NCBI GenBank assembly: GCA_023436825.1
Contig: JAEZHS010000765.1
Location: 1 to 33,950 of the forward strand
Length of the DNA: 33,950 bases
Reading direction: 5' to 3'
From: Pseudomonadota bacterium
GTDB lineage: Bacteria; Pseudomonadota; Alphaproteobacteria; Reyranellales; Reyranellaceae
The position numbers and the translations under genes were made by a program. Below the pieces are notes generated by a model. It saw only the letters and a list, made by a program, of their open reading frames with translations. It was not told where the DNA came from and ran no database searches. Of this stretch, positions 1 to 8,607 are shown piece by piece. The stretch's first letter is position 1; each line of letters opens with the position of its first letter.

Positions 1-61
1 GGGCTTGCTTGGCCTTGGCGGCATTCTCAAGGCGGTCGGCGAAGGTATCGCGGTTGTTCAA
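1..61 (-). CDS. Start of a DUF6481-like small protein (partial)
   Basis: Only the first 20 codons are in the window. The frame reads LNNRDTFADRLENAAKAKQA, which resembles the start of DUF6481 proteins (F-x-D-R-L followed by an AAKAKQA helix), small basic proteins common in alphaproteobacteria. The function of that family is unknown. A GGAG at 67-70 lies 5 nt before a TTG codon at 61, which I chose as the start. An in-frame GTG at 67 is an alternative but overlaps the Shine-Dalgarno. The gene follows typA on the same strand with about 30 bp between. Family assignment is from memory of a short segment. Confidence 0.45.
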   Translation of the reverse strand, partial: MNNRDTFADRLENAAKAKQA

Positions 62-91
62 TGTCACTCCTTCCTACTCTCTGCTTCGCTA

Positions 92-1924
92 CTACTCTGC
101 GGCCGCGGCGGCGGCCTGTTTCTTCGCGCGCTTGCGATCCTCGGGATGGAGGAAGCGCTTGCGCAGACGAATCGACTTCGGCGTCACCTCGACCAATTCG
201 TCGTCCTCGATATAGGCGATCGCCTGTTCGAGCGACATGCGGCGCGGCGGGGTCAGCCGCACCGCCTCGTCCTTGCCCGCGGCGCGGATATTGGTGAGCT
301 GCTTGCCCTTCAGTACATTGACGTCGAGATCGTTGCCGCGGCTGTGCTCACCGATCAGCATGCCCTTGTAGACCTGCACGCCCGGGTCGATGAACATCGG
401 GCCGCGTTCCTCGAGGTTCCACAGGGCGTAGGCGACCGCGGTGCCCTCGTCGTTGGCGATCAACGCGCCGTTGCGCCGGCCGGTAATCGGACCTCGATAG
501 GGACCGTATTCGTGGAAGATGCGGTTCATGACGCCGGTGCCGCGCGTGTCGGTCAGGAACTCGCCGTGATAGCCGATCAGACCGCGAGACGGGGCGTAGA
601 ACACCAGGCGGGTCTTGCCGGCGCCCGACGGGCGCATGTCCTGCAGCTCGCCCTTGCGCAGGGAGATCTGCTCGACCACGACGCCGGTGTAGGCGTCGTC
701 GACATCGATCACCACTTCCTCGATCGGCTCGAGGCGCTGGCCGGTGATCGAATCATTCTGGAAGAGGACGCGCGGGCGACCGACGGCGAGCTCGAAGCCT
801 TCACGGCGCATGGTCTCGATCAGAACGCCGAGCTGAAGCTCGCCGCGGCCGGCGACCTCATAGGAATCGGCGTTCTCGGTGTCGCTGACGCGGATGGCGA
901 CGTTGCCCTCGGCCTCGCGCATCAGGCGGGCGCGGATCATGCGGGTCGTGACCTTGTCGCCTTCCTTGCCGGCGAGCGGCGAGTCGTTCACCGAGAAGGT
1001 CATGGCGAGCGTCGGCGGATCGACCGGCTGGCCCGGCAGCGCCCATTCGACGGCGAGGTCGCAGATCGTGTCGGCCACGGTCGCGTTCTTGAAGCCCGCC
1101 ACGGCCACAATGTCGCCAGCCTCGGCGCTGTCGAGCGCGACACGTTCGAGGCCCCGGAAGGCCAGCACCTTGGTGACGCGGGTCTGCTCGATCTCTCTGC
1201 CGTCGCGACTCAGCGACTTCAGGACGGTGTTGGGCTTGAGCATGCCGGAGTTGATACGCCCGGTCAGGATGCGGCCGAGGAACGGATCGGACTCCAGCGT
1301 CGTGACCAGCATGCGGAACGGCTTGTCGGCCTCGATGTGCGGCGGCGGCACATGGCGCAGGATGAGGTCGAACAGCGGCTCCATGTCCTTGTGCTCGGCC
1401 TCGAGCGACGTCGCGGCCCAGCCCTGGCGGGCAGACGCGAACAAAGTGGGAAAATCGAGCTGCTGGTCGTTGGCCTCCAACGCGGAGAACAGGTCGAACA
1501 CCTCGTCGTGCACCTGATGGGGCCGCGCATCAGAGCGGTCGACCTTGTTGATCAGGACGATCGGGCGCAGGCCGAGGCGTAGTGCCTTGCCCAGCACGAA
1601 CTTGGTCTGCGGCAGCGGGCCCTCGGCGGCATCGACCAGCAGGACCACGCCGTCAACCATGGAGAGGATGCGCTCGACCTCGCCGCCGAAATCGGCGTGG
1701 CCCGGCGTGTCGACGATATTGACGCGCGTGCCCTTCCAGACGACCGAGGTCGCCTTGGCGTGGATGGTGATGCCACGCTCACGCTCCAGGTCGTTGGAGT
1801 CCATGGCGCGCTCGGCGACCTGCTGGTTCTCTCGGAAGGTGCCCGACTGCTTCAAGAGGCAGTCCACCAGCGTCGTCTTGCCATGGTCGACGTGCGCGAT
1901 GATCGCGACGTTGCGGATATCCAT
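92..1924 (-). CDS. typA: Ribosome-associated translational GTPase TypA/BipA
   Basis: A 610-residue protein, the usual TypA length. TypA binds the 70S ribosome in a GTP-dependent way and supports ribosome assembly and stress or cold adaptation. The G1 motif AHVDHGKTT is at residues 10-18, followed by RGITI (G2), DTPGHADF (G3) and NKVD (G4), then the EF-G-like domains and the TypA C-terminal domain. The ATG at 1924 begins [16 protein letters not shown], the canonical TypA start. The frame is open for another 21 codons upstream, but that extension is unlike the family. No strong Shine-Dalgarno is visible. It is divergent from the RHH gene at 2029, with 104 bp for both promoters. Confidence 0.97.
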   Translation of the reverse strand: MDIRNVAIIAHVDHGKTTLVDCLLKQSGTFRENQQVAERAMDSNDLERERGITIHAKATSVVWKGTRVNIVDTPGHADFGGEVERILSMVDGVVLLVDAAEGPLPQTKFVLGKALRLGLRPIVLINKVDRSDARPHQVHDEVFDLFSALEANDQQLDFPTLFASARQGWAATSLEAEHKDMEPLFDLILRHVPPPHIEADKPFRMLVTTLESDPFLGRILTGRINSGMLKPNTVLKSLSRDGREIEQTRVTKVLAFRGLERVALDSAEAGDIVAVAGFKNATVADTICDLAVEWALPGQPVDPPTLAMTFSVNDSPLAGKEGDKVTTRMIRARLMREAEGNVAIRVSDTENADSYEVAGRGELQLGVLIETMRREGFELAVGRPRVLFQNDSITGQRLEPIEEVVIDVDDAYTGVVVEQISLRKGELQDMRPSGAGKTRLVFYAPSRGLIGYHGEFLTDTRGTGVMNRIFHEYGPYRGPITGRRNGALIANDEGTAVAYALWNLEERGPMFIDPGVQVYKGMLIGEHSRGNDLDVNVLKGKQLTNIRAAGKDEAVRLTPPRRMSLEQAIAYIEDDELVEVTPKSIRLRKRFLHPEDRKRAKKQAAAAAAE

Positions 1925-2028
1925 AAGAAATTGTCCGGAGGGGGTTTTCTGGGTCGCGCTTATACGCACGCTCTGTGACGGCGGCAAGGCAGGTTGAGGC
2001 GGCGTCCTGCCGCTGCCACAGTCGGGCC

Positions 2029-2247
2029 ATGCGCAAGCGCTCGGTCACAATCGACGGCCATCGCACCTCGGTTTCCCTCGAGGATGCGTTCTGGGCCGAG
2101 CTTTCGGCCATCGCCGAGCAGCGCGGCCTGTCTCTGAACGCCCTGGTGGCCGAGATCGACCATGGCCGCAGCCCCGGCAATCTTTCCAGCGCACTGCGTC
2201 TTTTCGTGCTCGACGAGCTCAGAAAACGAACGATCAGTCCAGTTTGA
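2029..2247 (+). CDS. Ribbon-helix-helix protein (RHH_4 type)
   Basis: A 72-residue protein. An N-terminal beta strand, KRSVTIDGHRTSVSLEDAFW, is followed by two helices, the second containing the turn GLSLNALVAEID. This is the pattern of RHH_4 proteins, small dimeric DNA-binding or DNA-associated proteins found in alphaproteobacteria. The ATG at 2029 puts the strand at the N-terminus. An upstream in-frame start would add 18 non-family residues, and no clear Shine-Dalgarno decides between them. The 3' end overlaps the convergent nitroreductase gene by 14 bp. In many alphaproteobacteria this family is next to DUF4169, which here lies 4.1 kb away (see 6398). Confidence 0.85.
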   Translation: MRKRSVTIDGHRTSVSLEDAFWAELSAIAEQRGLSLNALVAEIDHGRSPGNLSSALRLFVLDELRKRTISPV

Positions 2248-3064
2248 AGCCTTTGCCGCGCACGAATGCGCCGAAATCGGCTCTGTCCGGCACCGAATAT
2301 TGCCGCACCTTGTCTTCCGACCAGCCGTAGTCCGGGTCTTCGCCGAACTTGTCGACGTGGCGCTGCTGGGCATAGGGCTGTACGGCGCGGCGGCGCTTGT
2401 CGTAGGCCGCGACCTTCTCCTTGAGCCCGGTCTCGTCGTAGCGGTCGTGATGGACGGTGACGTCGAGCCCCAGCCGGGGGCTCATCACCCCGGCAAAGGA
2501 CGGCCAGCCGACGCCCAGGCCGGCCACCGGAAAGACGTGGCCCGGCAGCCCCAAAAGGTCGGAGACCTTGCCGGCGTTGTTGCGGAGCGTGCTGATCGGG
2601 CAGGTCCCCAGCCCGACGCGGTCGGCTGCGGCGACGAAGGTTGCCAGCACGATGGCGGCATCGACCGAGGCATTGAAGAACGGATCGAGGTGGTCGTTGA
2701 CGTAGGGCCGGCCACGCCAGTCGAAGGCTAGCCGCTGGCGGCGGTTGTTGCCGCAGAACACCAGGACGGCAGGCGCCGCCTTCATCCAGGGATTGCCCGG
2801 CGCCAGCTCATCGAGCACCGCGCGCTGCGCCTTGTCGGTGACGACGACGATGTCGGCCTGCTGCAGGTCGGACTTGGACGGCGCCGACAGCGCCACGGCG
2901 CAGAGCGTGTCGAGCAGCACCGGATCGACCGGCTTGTCGAGATAGCGGCGCATGACGCGGCGGTTGGCCATCTCGGCCAGGACCTCTACGCCTTGCGGCG
3001 CTTCCGTGAGCGCAGGCGCGGAACCGAACCGTGCTTTCAGCACGGACAAAAGACGATCGAGCAT
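2234..3064 (-). CDS. Nitroreductase family FMN-dependent oxidoreductase
   Basis: A 276-residue protein. RRVMRRYLDKPVD is the usual N-terminal R-R-S-x-R-x-[FY] type FMN-phosphate motif, followed by APSKSDLQQ in the position of the family's A-P-S-x-x-N-x-Q segment. Later GLGTCPIS and the LLGLPGHVFPVAGLGVGWP segment are typical of the fold. Family members use FMN and NAD(P)H to reduce nitro compounds or quinones; the substrate here cannot be read. The ATG at 3064 has AGAGGA just upstream. The start is 7 bp after the stop of the AsmA gene on the same strand, so the two are probably cotranscribed. Confidence 0.9.
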   Translation of the reverse strand: MLDRLLSVLKARFGSAPALTEAPQGVEVLAEMANRRVMRRYLDKPVDPVLLDTLCAVALSAPSKSDLQQADIVVVTDKAQRAVLDELAPGNPWMKAAPAVLVFCGNNRRQRLAFDWRGRPYVNDHLDPFFNASVDAAIVLATFVAAADRVGLGTCPISTLRNNAGKVSDLLGLPGHVFPVAGLGVGWPSFAGVMSPRLGLDVTVHHDRYDETGLKEKVAAYDKRRRAVQPYAQQRHVDKFGEDPDYGWSEDKVRQYSVPDRADFGAFVRGKGFKLD

Positions 3065-3071
3065 GGATCCT

Positions 3072-6000
3072 CTAACGGCCGAAGATATTGGGTATGGGCA
3101 GCGGGATGTTGGGAATGGGAGAACGTTGCTGGCCGCCACTCTGGCCTCCCCCCTGCCCTGGTATCAAGTTGCCGACGCCCGGGATGTTGCCCACGCCCGG
3201 CAAAGTGCTGGTCATGCCAGCCGGATCCCTGGCCGTGCCGCGCGTGACGCCGAGCGACGGCGAGGAGAGCGACCCGCGTGCCGTCGTGATGATGTAAGGC
3301 GCCGAGGGATCCTCTGCGATCATGAAGTTGATCGTGGTGTCGGTCGTCGACGCGGTGAGATTGGTGCGTGTCGAGATGTTGGCAGTGGCGCGGTTGCCCT
3401 GCACAGCCAAGCCCTTGTCGGTCAGCACGCCGCCCGCGATGTCGATGCGGCCTCCGATCGGGCTGTCGTGGTTGACGAAGCGATTGAGCACCAGCTGGAT
3501 CGCATTCAACAGGGCGGTCGGACTGAGCCCGCGCTGGCCGACGATGCCCAGCACATTGCCGAGCGTATTGTCGATCACGCCGCCGGCCGCCCCGGCCAGG
3601 GCCCCGCCGATGAATCGCAGCGCTTCGTCGGCGCCGACAAAGATGTGGCCGCCGAGGTCGGCGCCGCCGGCCAGCGAGTTGCGGAGCTGGTCGGAGGTCG
3701 TACCGCCTGCCCGCACGGAAATGCCGGTGGCGTTCAGTCGGCCGTCGATGGTCACCTTGATGCTGCTGCCGAACTGGTTGCTGCCACGCGTGCTGCGCAG
3801 CATCTCGCCGAGCACGATGCCGGTAGCGTCGCCCTTGAGATCGACCGCGAGTGCCGGCTGGCTGGCATTGACCACGCCCGAGAAATTGAGCGAGCCGCCG
3901 TAGAGCGCGCCCTTGAAGTGCGAAATGGTGAGCACGCCATTCTTCAAGGTCGCCGCCAGGTCGGCATTGCCGATGCGCAGGGGCGGGCTGACCAGGGTCG
4001 CCGCCGCCAGCTTGAAGTTGCCGTCGATGCTGCGCAGCGGACCGGCGTCGATCTCCTTGCCCGCCGCGGGCTGGCCGCGCGGCGGGGGCCGCGGCGCCGG
4101 AGCGCCACTGCCGCCGATCTTGTCGAGATCGAGCACGTTGGCCTTGAGGTCGGCCGTGACGTGCGGCCTGGCGCCGAGCGTCGCCTCGATCGAACCGTCC
4201 AGCGTCTGGCCATTCAGCGTCAGACTGCCCTTGTACGCCGCCGACCTGGGCGCCCCCTGCGCCGCGCCGGGTAGCGCCAATGTCCCTGTCGCGCGCAGGC
4301 TCTGGCCGGCGGCATTCACCGTGAACTCACGCAGAGCGACCTGCTCCAGGCTGCCGGCCACGCCGCCCGAGGCCGCAACGGCGCCGAGCCCGGCCGGCGT
4401 GGCGCCGACGAGCTTCAGGACGCGGTCCATGTCCGGCGCCTCGAAATTGAAGGCGATGTCGGGGCGGGGCTGCGGCGCGCTGTAGTTGGCGACGGCGCCG
4501 CGAACGGCCAGCCGCGCGCCGGCGAGGTTGGAGACCTTGACGTCGTTCAGCCTGAGCGTGTCGCCGCGCAAGGCGATGTCGACATCGATGCCGCCGATGG
4601 TCTCCTTGTTCCAGATCAGCCTGGCGATCCTGGCTTTCAGGCCGACCGACGGTCCGGCCGCGCGAGCGGCTGTCGTCGTGGGCGCCGGTGAGGCTGCCGC
4701 GGGTTTCTTGTCGGCGGGTGCCGCAGCCAGATAGGAATCGAGGTCGAGGGTGTCGAGGTTGACCTGCATCACGACGGACAACGGCACGCTGAAGGTCACG
4801 GTGATGCCGCCGCTGCCCTTGAGATCATCGAGCTCGAACACGGCATCGCTCACCTGCACGTTGCCGCCATCCGACGACATCCTGCCCTTGAGGCTGATGC
4901 GGGTGAGCTTGTTCGCTGGCACCGACGAGACGTCGACGGCAAGCCAGGCCAACGTCTCGCGCAGCTTAGGACCGACCAGGCTGAAGTCGCCGGCGACGGT
5001 CGGCCGGTTGGGATCGCCCGACATGGTCGACCGGGCCTGCAGCACCAGATCGCCCGGCAGGGTGGCGGTGAGCTTCGGCACGGCGACGGCGCCGCGGCGC
5101 GCCTCCAGCTCGAGCGCGATGTTGCGCACCGACTGCTTGTTGTAGATCACCTCGCCGATCTCGAACGACAACTTGGCGGCGATAGCGGCGAGCAGGCTGG
5201 GACCCGCCGGCGACGCCGGTGCGGCCGTGGCGCCGGCCGGCGGCGGCATCGCCGGAGCCTGCGGTGCGGCGGGCTTCGCCATCGCAGCCAGCCAGCGGTC
5301 GAGGTCGAGCCGGTCGGCGGCGAGCTTGCCTTCAATCGCCAGCGCGGGCTTCAGGGTCAGCGTCAGCGACCCGCCGGCATTGTCCTGACCCAGCGCCAGC
5401 TTGAAATCCTTGATCGAGATCGCTGTCTGCGAGGCATCGACGGCGCCGTCGAAGGTGAACTTGCCGGCGAGCAACGGCGGCAGGTCGGGCTGCGGCTGGC
5501 CGGTCATCTTGATCAGCGTGTCGGCGAAGGCGATCAGGTTGTCCGCCGAGCTGGAGGCGAGACCGGTGAGCCGGGCGTTGGGGCCGAGCTCGCTCAGCTT
5601 CCCCTTGAAGCCGAGCTTGCCGCCTGCCTCCAGGGCGAGATCGACGGCATGGCCGTCGGCCGACTTGGGCCCGACCGACAGGTCGATCTTCAGCGGAGCG
5701 CCGTTGACGTTGGCCGAACCCGTGACCGAGTAGGGCCCGTCGAGCGAACGCACCGAGGCGCTGAAGTTGGCCTTCTCGGCCACCACCGCGATGCCGGCCT
5801 TGGAATCGCTGAAGATCAGCGTGCCGTTGTCGATGGTCAGGCGGCCGAGCGACATCGGCCTGGGCGAGTCGGGCTTGGGCGCCGCGGGCCTGGCTTCGGC
5901 GACCGAAGGCGTGAACTCCCAGTTCGGCTTGCCCTCGGCGTTGATCTCAAGAACGATCTTGGGTTCGACCAGCGTCACTTCGTCAACTTCGATGCTGCCG

Positions 6001-6308
6001 GTCAGCAAGGCGCCGAGCGAGGGCTTCACCGTGACGGTCTTGACCTCGACCATGTTGGGGTTCTTCGACCCCGCCACGTTGAAGAACTTCACGCCGCCCA
6101 AGGTCACGGTCGGCGTCGGCAGGATCGACAGCGAAATCGGGCCGTCGAGCACGAGCTCGCGGCCGGTCACCTTCTTGACCATCGCTGCGATCTCGGGCTT
6201 GCGGGCGTTGAGATCGATCAGGCCGGGCAGCGCCAGCAGCACGACGATCAGCAGCCCGATGACGCCACCGACGCCAATCAGGACTTTTTTGCGCGTGGTA
6301 GATGTCAT
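3072..6308 (-). CDS. AsmA family outer-membrane biogenesis protein
   Basis: A 1078-residue protein. One N-terminal membrane segment (about residues 9-28) is followed at once by the AsmA signature: LNARKPEIAAMVKKVTGREL, then PISLSILPTPTVTLGGV. The rest is repeated beta strands of the AsmA/TamB type, with alanine/proline-rich linkers near residues 340-375 and 540-560, and a C-terminal AsmA_2-like part. Known role: AsmA-like proteins are inner-membrane anchored periplasmic bridges that help move phospholipid or affect outer-membrane assembly. The last 45 residues are a Gly/Pro/Asn-rich tail with repeated PGVGN and PNI units, probably disordered. The ATG has GGGAG 7 nt upstream and is 89 bp from the divergent DUF4169 gene. 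Confidence 0.92.
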   Translation of the reverse strand: MTSTTRKKVLIGVGGVIGLLIVVLLALPGLIDLNARKPEIAAMVKKVTGRELVLDGPISLSILPTPTVTLGGVKFFNVAGSKNPNMVEVKTVTVKPSLGALLTGSIEVDEVTLVEPKIVLEINAEGKPNWEFTPSVAEARPAAPKPDSPRPMSLGRLTIDNGTLIFSDSKAGIAVVAEKANFSASVRSLDGPYSVTGSANVNGAPLKIDLSVGPKSADGHAVDLALEAGGKLGFKGKLSELGPNARLTGLASSSADNLIAFADTLIKMTGQPQPDLPPLLAGKFTFDGAVDASQTAISIKDFKLALGQDNAGGSLTLTLKPALAIEGKLAADRLDLDRWLAAMAKPAAPQAPAMPPPAGATAAPASPAGPSLLAAIAAKLSFEIGEVIYNKQSVRNIALELEARRGAVAVPKLTATLPGDLVLQARSTMSGDPNRPTVAGDFSLVGPKLRETLAWLAVDVSSVPANKLTRISLKGRMSSDGGNVQVSDAVFELDDLKGSGGITVTFSVPLSVVMQVNLDTLDLDSYLAAAPADKKPAAASPAPTTTAARAAGPSVGLKARIARLIWNKETIGGIDVDIALRGDTLRLNDVKVSNLAGARLAVRGAVANYSAPQPRPDIAFNFEAPDMDRVLKLVGATPAGLGAVAASGGVAGSLEQVALREFTVNAAGQSLRATGTLALPGAAQGAPRSAAYKGSLTLNGQTLDGSIEATLGARPHVTADLKANVLDLDKIGGSGAPAPRPPPRGQPAAGKEIDAGPLRSIDGNFKLAAATLVSPPLRIGNADLAATLKNGVLTISHFKGALYGGSLNFSGVVNASQPALAVDLKGDATGIVLGEMLRSTRGSNQFGSSIKVTIDGRLNATGISVRAGGTTSDQLRNSLAGGADLGGHIFVGADEALRFIGGALAGAAGGVIDNTLGNVLGIVGQRGLSPTALLNAIQLVLNRFVNHDSPIGGRIDIAGGVLTDKGLAVQGNRATANISTRTNLTASTTDTTINFMIAEDPSAPYIITTARGSLSSPSLGVTRGTARDPAGMTSTLPGVGNIPGVGNLIPGQGGGQSGGQQRSPIPNIPLPIPNIFGR

Positions 6309-6397
6309 GGAAACGCTCCCGCTGCCTGACGACGGACACTAGCGCATCGTCGCCGGACGCGGCATAGACATCTGGGGATAGCCAGGACGACGTGATC

Positions 6398-6577
6398 ATG
6401 GCGGAGATCGTGAACCTGAGGCGCGCTCGCAAGGACAAGGCGCGGCAGCAACGCGAGAGCGAGGCGGACGCCAACCGCCGGCGCTTCGGCCGCACCAAGG
6501 CCGAGAAAGCCGCCGACAAGGACACGCAGGACCGCGCGCGGCGCGACATCGACGGCAAGAAGATCGATCGCGATTAG
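6398..6577 (+). CDS. DUF4169 family protein
   Basis: A 59-residue highly charged protein. It starts MAEIVNLRRARKDKARQ and continues ANRRRFGRTKAEKAAD and DIDGKKIDRD, which are the conserved blocks of DUF4169 in alphaproteobacteria. It should be one long helix rich in Arg, Lys and Glu. No biochemical function is established for the family. I chose the ATG at 6398; a GTG two codons upstream is possible, and AGGA lies about 10 nt before the ATG. Its usual neighbour, an RHH_4 protein, is at 2029-2247 on the same strand, separated here by two opposite-strand genes. Confidence 0.88.
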   Translation: MAEIVNLRRARKDKARQQRESEADANRRRFGRTKAEKAADKDTQDRARRDIDGKKIDRD

Positions 6578-6580
6578 TTT

Positions 6581-6614
6581 CCCGGCACGGCGACTTTGAC
6601 CTGTCGGAGCCGGG
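6581..6614 (+). terminator. Possible terminator after the DUF4169 gene
   Basis: CCCGGC (6581-6586) pairs with GCCGGG (6609-6614), and CGAC (6591-6594) pairs with GTCG (6603-6606) inside the same hairpin. It begins 3 bp after the stop codon. A short T run (GATTTTCC) follows only about 7 bp later, so the call is weak. Confidence 0.35.
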
Positions 6615-6752
6615 TGCCTGATTTTCCGCTCGGCCGGAGAGGCCGACCGGGCGCCATGGGTGTCGGATGAACGATGCATAGAGCAAAGCCGCCGGGAGGC
6701 CAGCGCCGGCAAACATAACTTTAGTTAATTATTAAGTCAACTACGGTTTTAC

Positions 6753-6788
6753 TTTTTGCGCCCCGTAAGGCGCCAATGAGCGCAAAAA
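6753..6788. repeat. Perfect 9-bp inverted repeat in an AT-rich patch
   Basis: TTTTTGCGC (6753-6761) and GCGCAAAAA (6780-6788) are perfect arms around an 18-nt loop that can itself pair (GCGCC with GGCGC). The flanking 6715-6750 is strongly AT-rich for this genome (AACTTTAGTTAATTATTAAG). The repeat lies 16 bp beyond the HxlR gene stop. It could be a terminator or a protein-binding palindrome; the sequence does not decide. Confidence 0.45.
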
Positions 6789-6804
6789 CTGTTGCGACGA
6801 GCGA

Positions 6805-7311
6805 CTAACGCGTCGGCCGGTTGATCGCCAGGCGCTCGAAGAAGGCGCGCGTGCCCTGGTCGGCGCCGGGGCCGGCGACAGCGCGTACGTTCGTCAGCTC
6901 CAGCCGCTGTCCCGATTCGGCGTCGATCAGCACCGGCTCGAGCGGCCGGCCGTCGCCGCGATTGACCAGGTCCATCGGCTTGCCGCTGCGCGCGGCGGCG
7001 CCGTAGCGGTCGCCCCACTGCTTCAGCCCGACGATCACCGTGAACAGCGCCGCCCCCTTGTCGGTCAGGCGGTATTCGTGGCGCAGCGGACGCTGGCGGT
7101 AGGCGGTCTTGCGGAAGATTCCGGCCTCGACGAGTTTCTTCAGCCGCGCCGTCAGGACATTGCGAGCGATGCCGAGATTCTCCTGGAAGTCGTCGAAACG
7201 GCGCACGCCATAGAAGGCGTCGCGCACGATGAGGAGAGTCCACGGCTCGCCGACGACGTCGAGCGCCGAGGCGATCGAGCAGTTCATCTGTTCATAGGAC
7301 GTACGGCGCAT
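6805..7311 (-). CDS. HxlR family winged-helix transcription regulator
   Basis: A 168-residue protein. The HxlR domain covers residues 8-105: NCSIASALDVVGEPWTLLIV, then R-F-D-D-F and GIARNVLTARLKKLVEAGIF as the DNA-reading helix, then YRLTDKGAAL as the wing. Cys11 at the domain start is the position used as a redox switch in some HxlR/DUF24 members; whether it senses anything here is inference. The C-terminal 60 residues are an extension seen in longer family members. The ATG at 7311 lacks a good Shine-Dalgarno. The gene lies 47 bp downstream of nhaA on the same strand, so it may be read through from nhaA. Confidence 0.9.
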   Translation of the reverse strand: MRRTSYEQMNCSIASALDVVGEPWTLLIVRDAFYGVRRFDDFQENLGIARNVLTARLKKLVEAGIFRKTAYRQRPLRHEYRLTDKGAALFTVIVGLKQWGDRYGAAARSGKPMDLVNRGDGRPLEPVLIDAESGQRLELTNVRAVAGPGADQGTRAFFERLAINRPTR

Positions 7312-7358
7312 GGGGCGAAAGTATAGGCCCGCCAAAGCCGCACGCAATCTGCGGCTAG

Positions 7359-8534
7359 CTATGCGAATTTGCGTTGCGACCGCAGCACGAGCCATCCTGT
7401 GAGCGCCGACAGCAGCGAGCCCGCGAGCACGCCCAGCCGCACCTCGGCTTCGCGCGTGGCATCGTCGGGAAAGGCGAGCGTGCCGATGAACAGGCTCATG
7501 GTGAAGCCGATGCCTCCCAGGATCGCCACGCCGTACAGGCTGCGCCACGTCGCGCCCTGCGGCAGGCGGGCGACGCCGAGCGCGATCAGGAGGCCCGCGC
7601 CCAGGACGATGCCGATCTGCTTGCCGACGAACAGGCCGGCCATGATGCCGAGCGGCAGCGGGGCGACAAGGCTCGCCAGCGACAGGCCGCCGAGCGGCAG
7701 GCCGGCATTGGCGAAGGCGAAGACCGGCATGATCAGCCACGCCGACCACGGTTTGATCACATGCTCCAGCCGGATGGCGGGCCGCTGCTCGTCGGCCTCG
7801 CCGGCCAACTTCAGCGGAATGAACATCGCCAGCACGACACCAGCCAGCGTCGCGTGCACGCCCGACTTCAGCACCGACACCCAGAGCAGCGCGCCCAGCA
7901 CCAGATAGGGCAAGAGCCGTCGCGTGCCGACGAAATTGAGGATCGCCAGGCCCGCGATGAACAGCGCGGCGAGGCCGAGCGCCACGGGCGAGAGGTCGCT
8001 GGTATAGAAGATCGCGATGACGACGATCGAGCCGAGATCGTCGACGATGGCGAGCGTCGTCAGGAAGACCTTCAGCGCGAGCGGCACGCGGCTGCCCAGC
8101 GCGGCCAGCACGCCGAGCGAGAAAGCGATGTCGGTGGCGGCGGGAATCGCCCAGCCCCTGAGCGTCGTGGGATCGCTCCAGTTGACGGCGACATAGACCA
8201 GCGCCGGTACGGCGATGCCGCCCACGGCGGCCACGACCGGCAGGGCCACCTGCGAAAGCTGCGACAACGCGCCCTCGACGATCTCGCGCTTGATCTCGAG
8301 GCCGACCAGCAGGAAGAACACGGCCATCTGGCCGTCGTTGATCCACAGCAGAACGGGCTTGTTCAGTACGATCGGCCCCAGCGAGAAGCCGAAGCGGATT
8401 TTGAGCAGACTGTCGACGGCGCCGGCAAAGGGCGAGTTGGCAAGCACGAGAGCGGCGATTGCCGCCACCAGCAGCGGCATCGCCGAGGCTGCTTCGCTGT
8501 CGATGAATTCCCTCAGTCGATTGCGCTCAGCCAA
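7359..8534 (-). CDS. nhaA: Na+/H+ antiporter NhaA
   Basis: A 391-residue protein with 12 expected membrane helices, close to E. coli NhaA (388). NhaA exchanges one Na+ or Li+ for two H+ across the inner membrane. The cation-binding pair is visible in TTLAIVDDLGSIV (Asp165-Asp166), and the helix IV Asp in IPAATDIAFSLGV (Asp135). The blocks KSGVHATLAGV, FAFANAG and GIGFTMSLFIG are also conserved. I prefer the TTG at 8534, which has GGAGA 7 nt upstream and gives LREFIDSEAASAM at the usual distance from helix I. A TTG at 8555 also opens the frame but abuts a terminator hairpin. The first ATG, at 8480, would cut off conserved sequence. Confidence 0.95.
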   Translation of the reverse strand: MAERNRLREFIDSEAASAMPLLVAAIAALVLANSPFAGAVDSLLKIRFGFSLGPIVLNKPVLLWINDGQMAVFFLLVGLEIKREIVEGALSQLSQVALPVVAAVGGIAVPALVYVAVNWSDPTTLRGWAIPAATDIAFSLGVLAALGSRVPLALKVFLTTLAIVDDLGSIVVIAIFYTSDLSPVALGLAALFIAGLAILNFVGTRRLLPYLVLGALLWVSVLKSGVHATLAGVVLAMFIPLKLAGEADEQRPAIRLEHVIKPWSAWLIMPVFAFANAGLPLGGLSLASLVAPLPLGIMAGLFVGKQIGIVLGAGLLIALGVARLPQGATWRSLYGVAILGGIGFTMSLFIGTLAFPDDATREAEVRLGVLAGSLLSALTGWLVLRSQRKFA

Positions 8535-8553
8535 CTCCGTCTCTCCGAACAGC

Positions 8554-8581
8554 AAAACGCCCGGGCCTTTCGGCCCGGGCG
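8554..8581 (-). terminator. Rho-independent terminator of the Bax inhibitor-1 gene
   Basis: The arms CGCCCGGGCC (8558-8567) and GGCCCGGGCG (8572-8581) form a 10-bp perfect GC stem with a 4-nt loop. Read on the minus strand it is followed by TTTT (8557-8554). It lies 26 bp after the stop of the Bax inhibitor-1 gene and about 20 bp before the nhaA start, so it insulates nhaA from upstream transcription. The nhaA promoter would then have to lie within or beyond the hairpin. Confidence 0.8.
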
Positions 8582-8607
8582 CCCTGTCGAACCATCGTCG
8601 TTCGCTA

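Noticed and set aside
5..1582. A 525-codon open frame on the + strand opposite typA
   Set aside because: It is an antisense shadow: low-complexity Ala/Arg/Asp-rich translation typical of the third-position GC pattern, while typA on the other strand is unmistakable.
6805..8346. A long minus-strand frame joining the HxlR regulator to about 345 upstream codons
   Set aside because: The upstream part is an out-of-frame reading of nhaA. The regulator starts at 7311.
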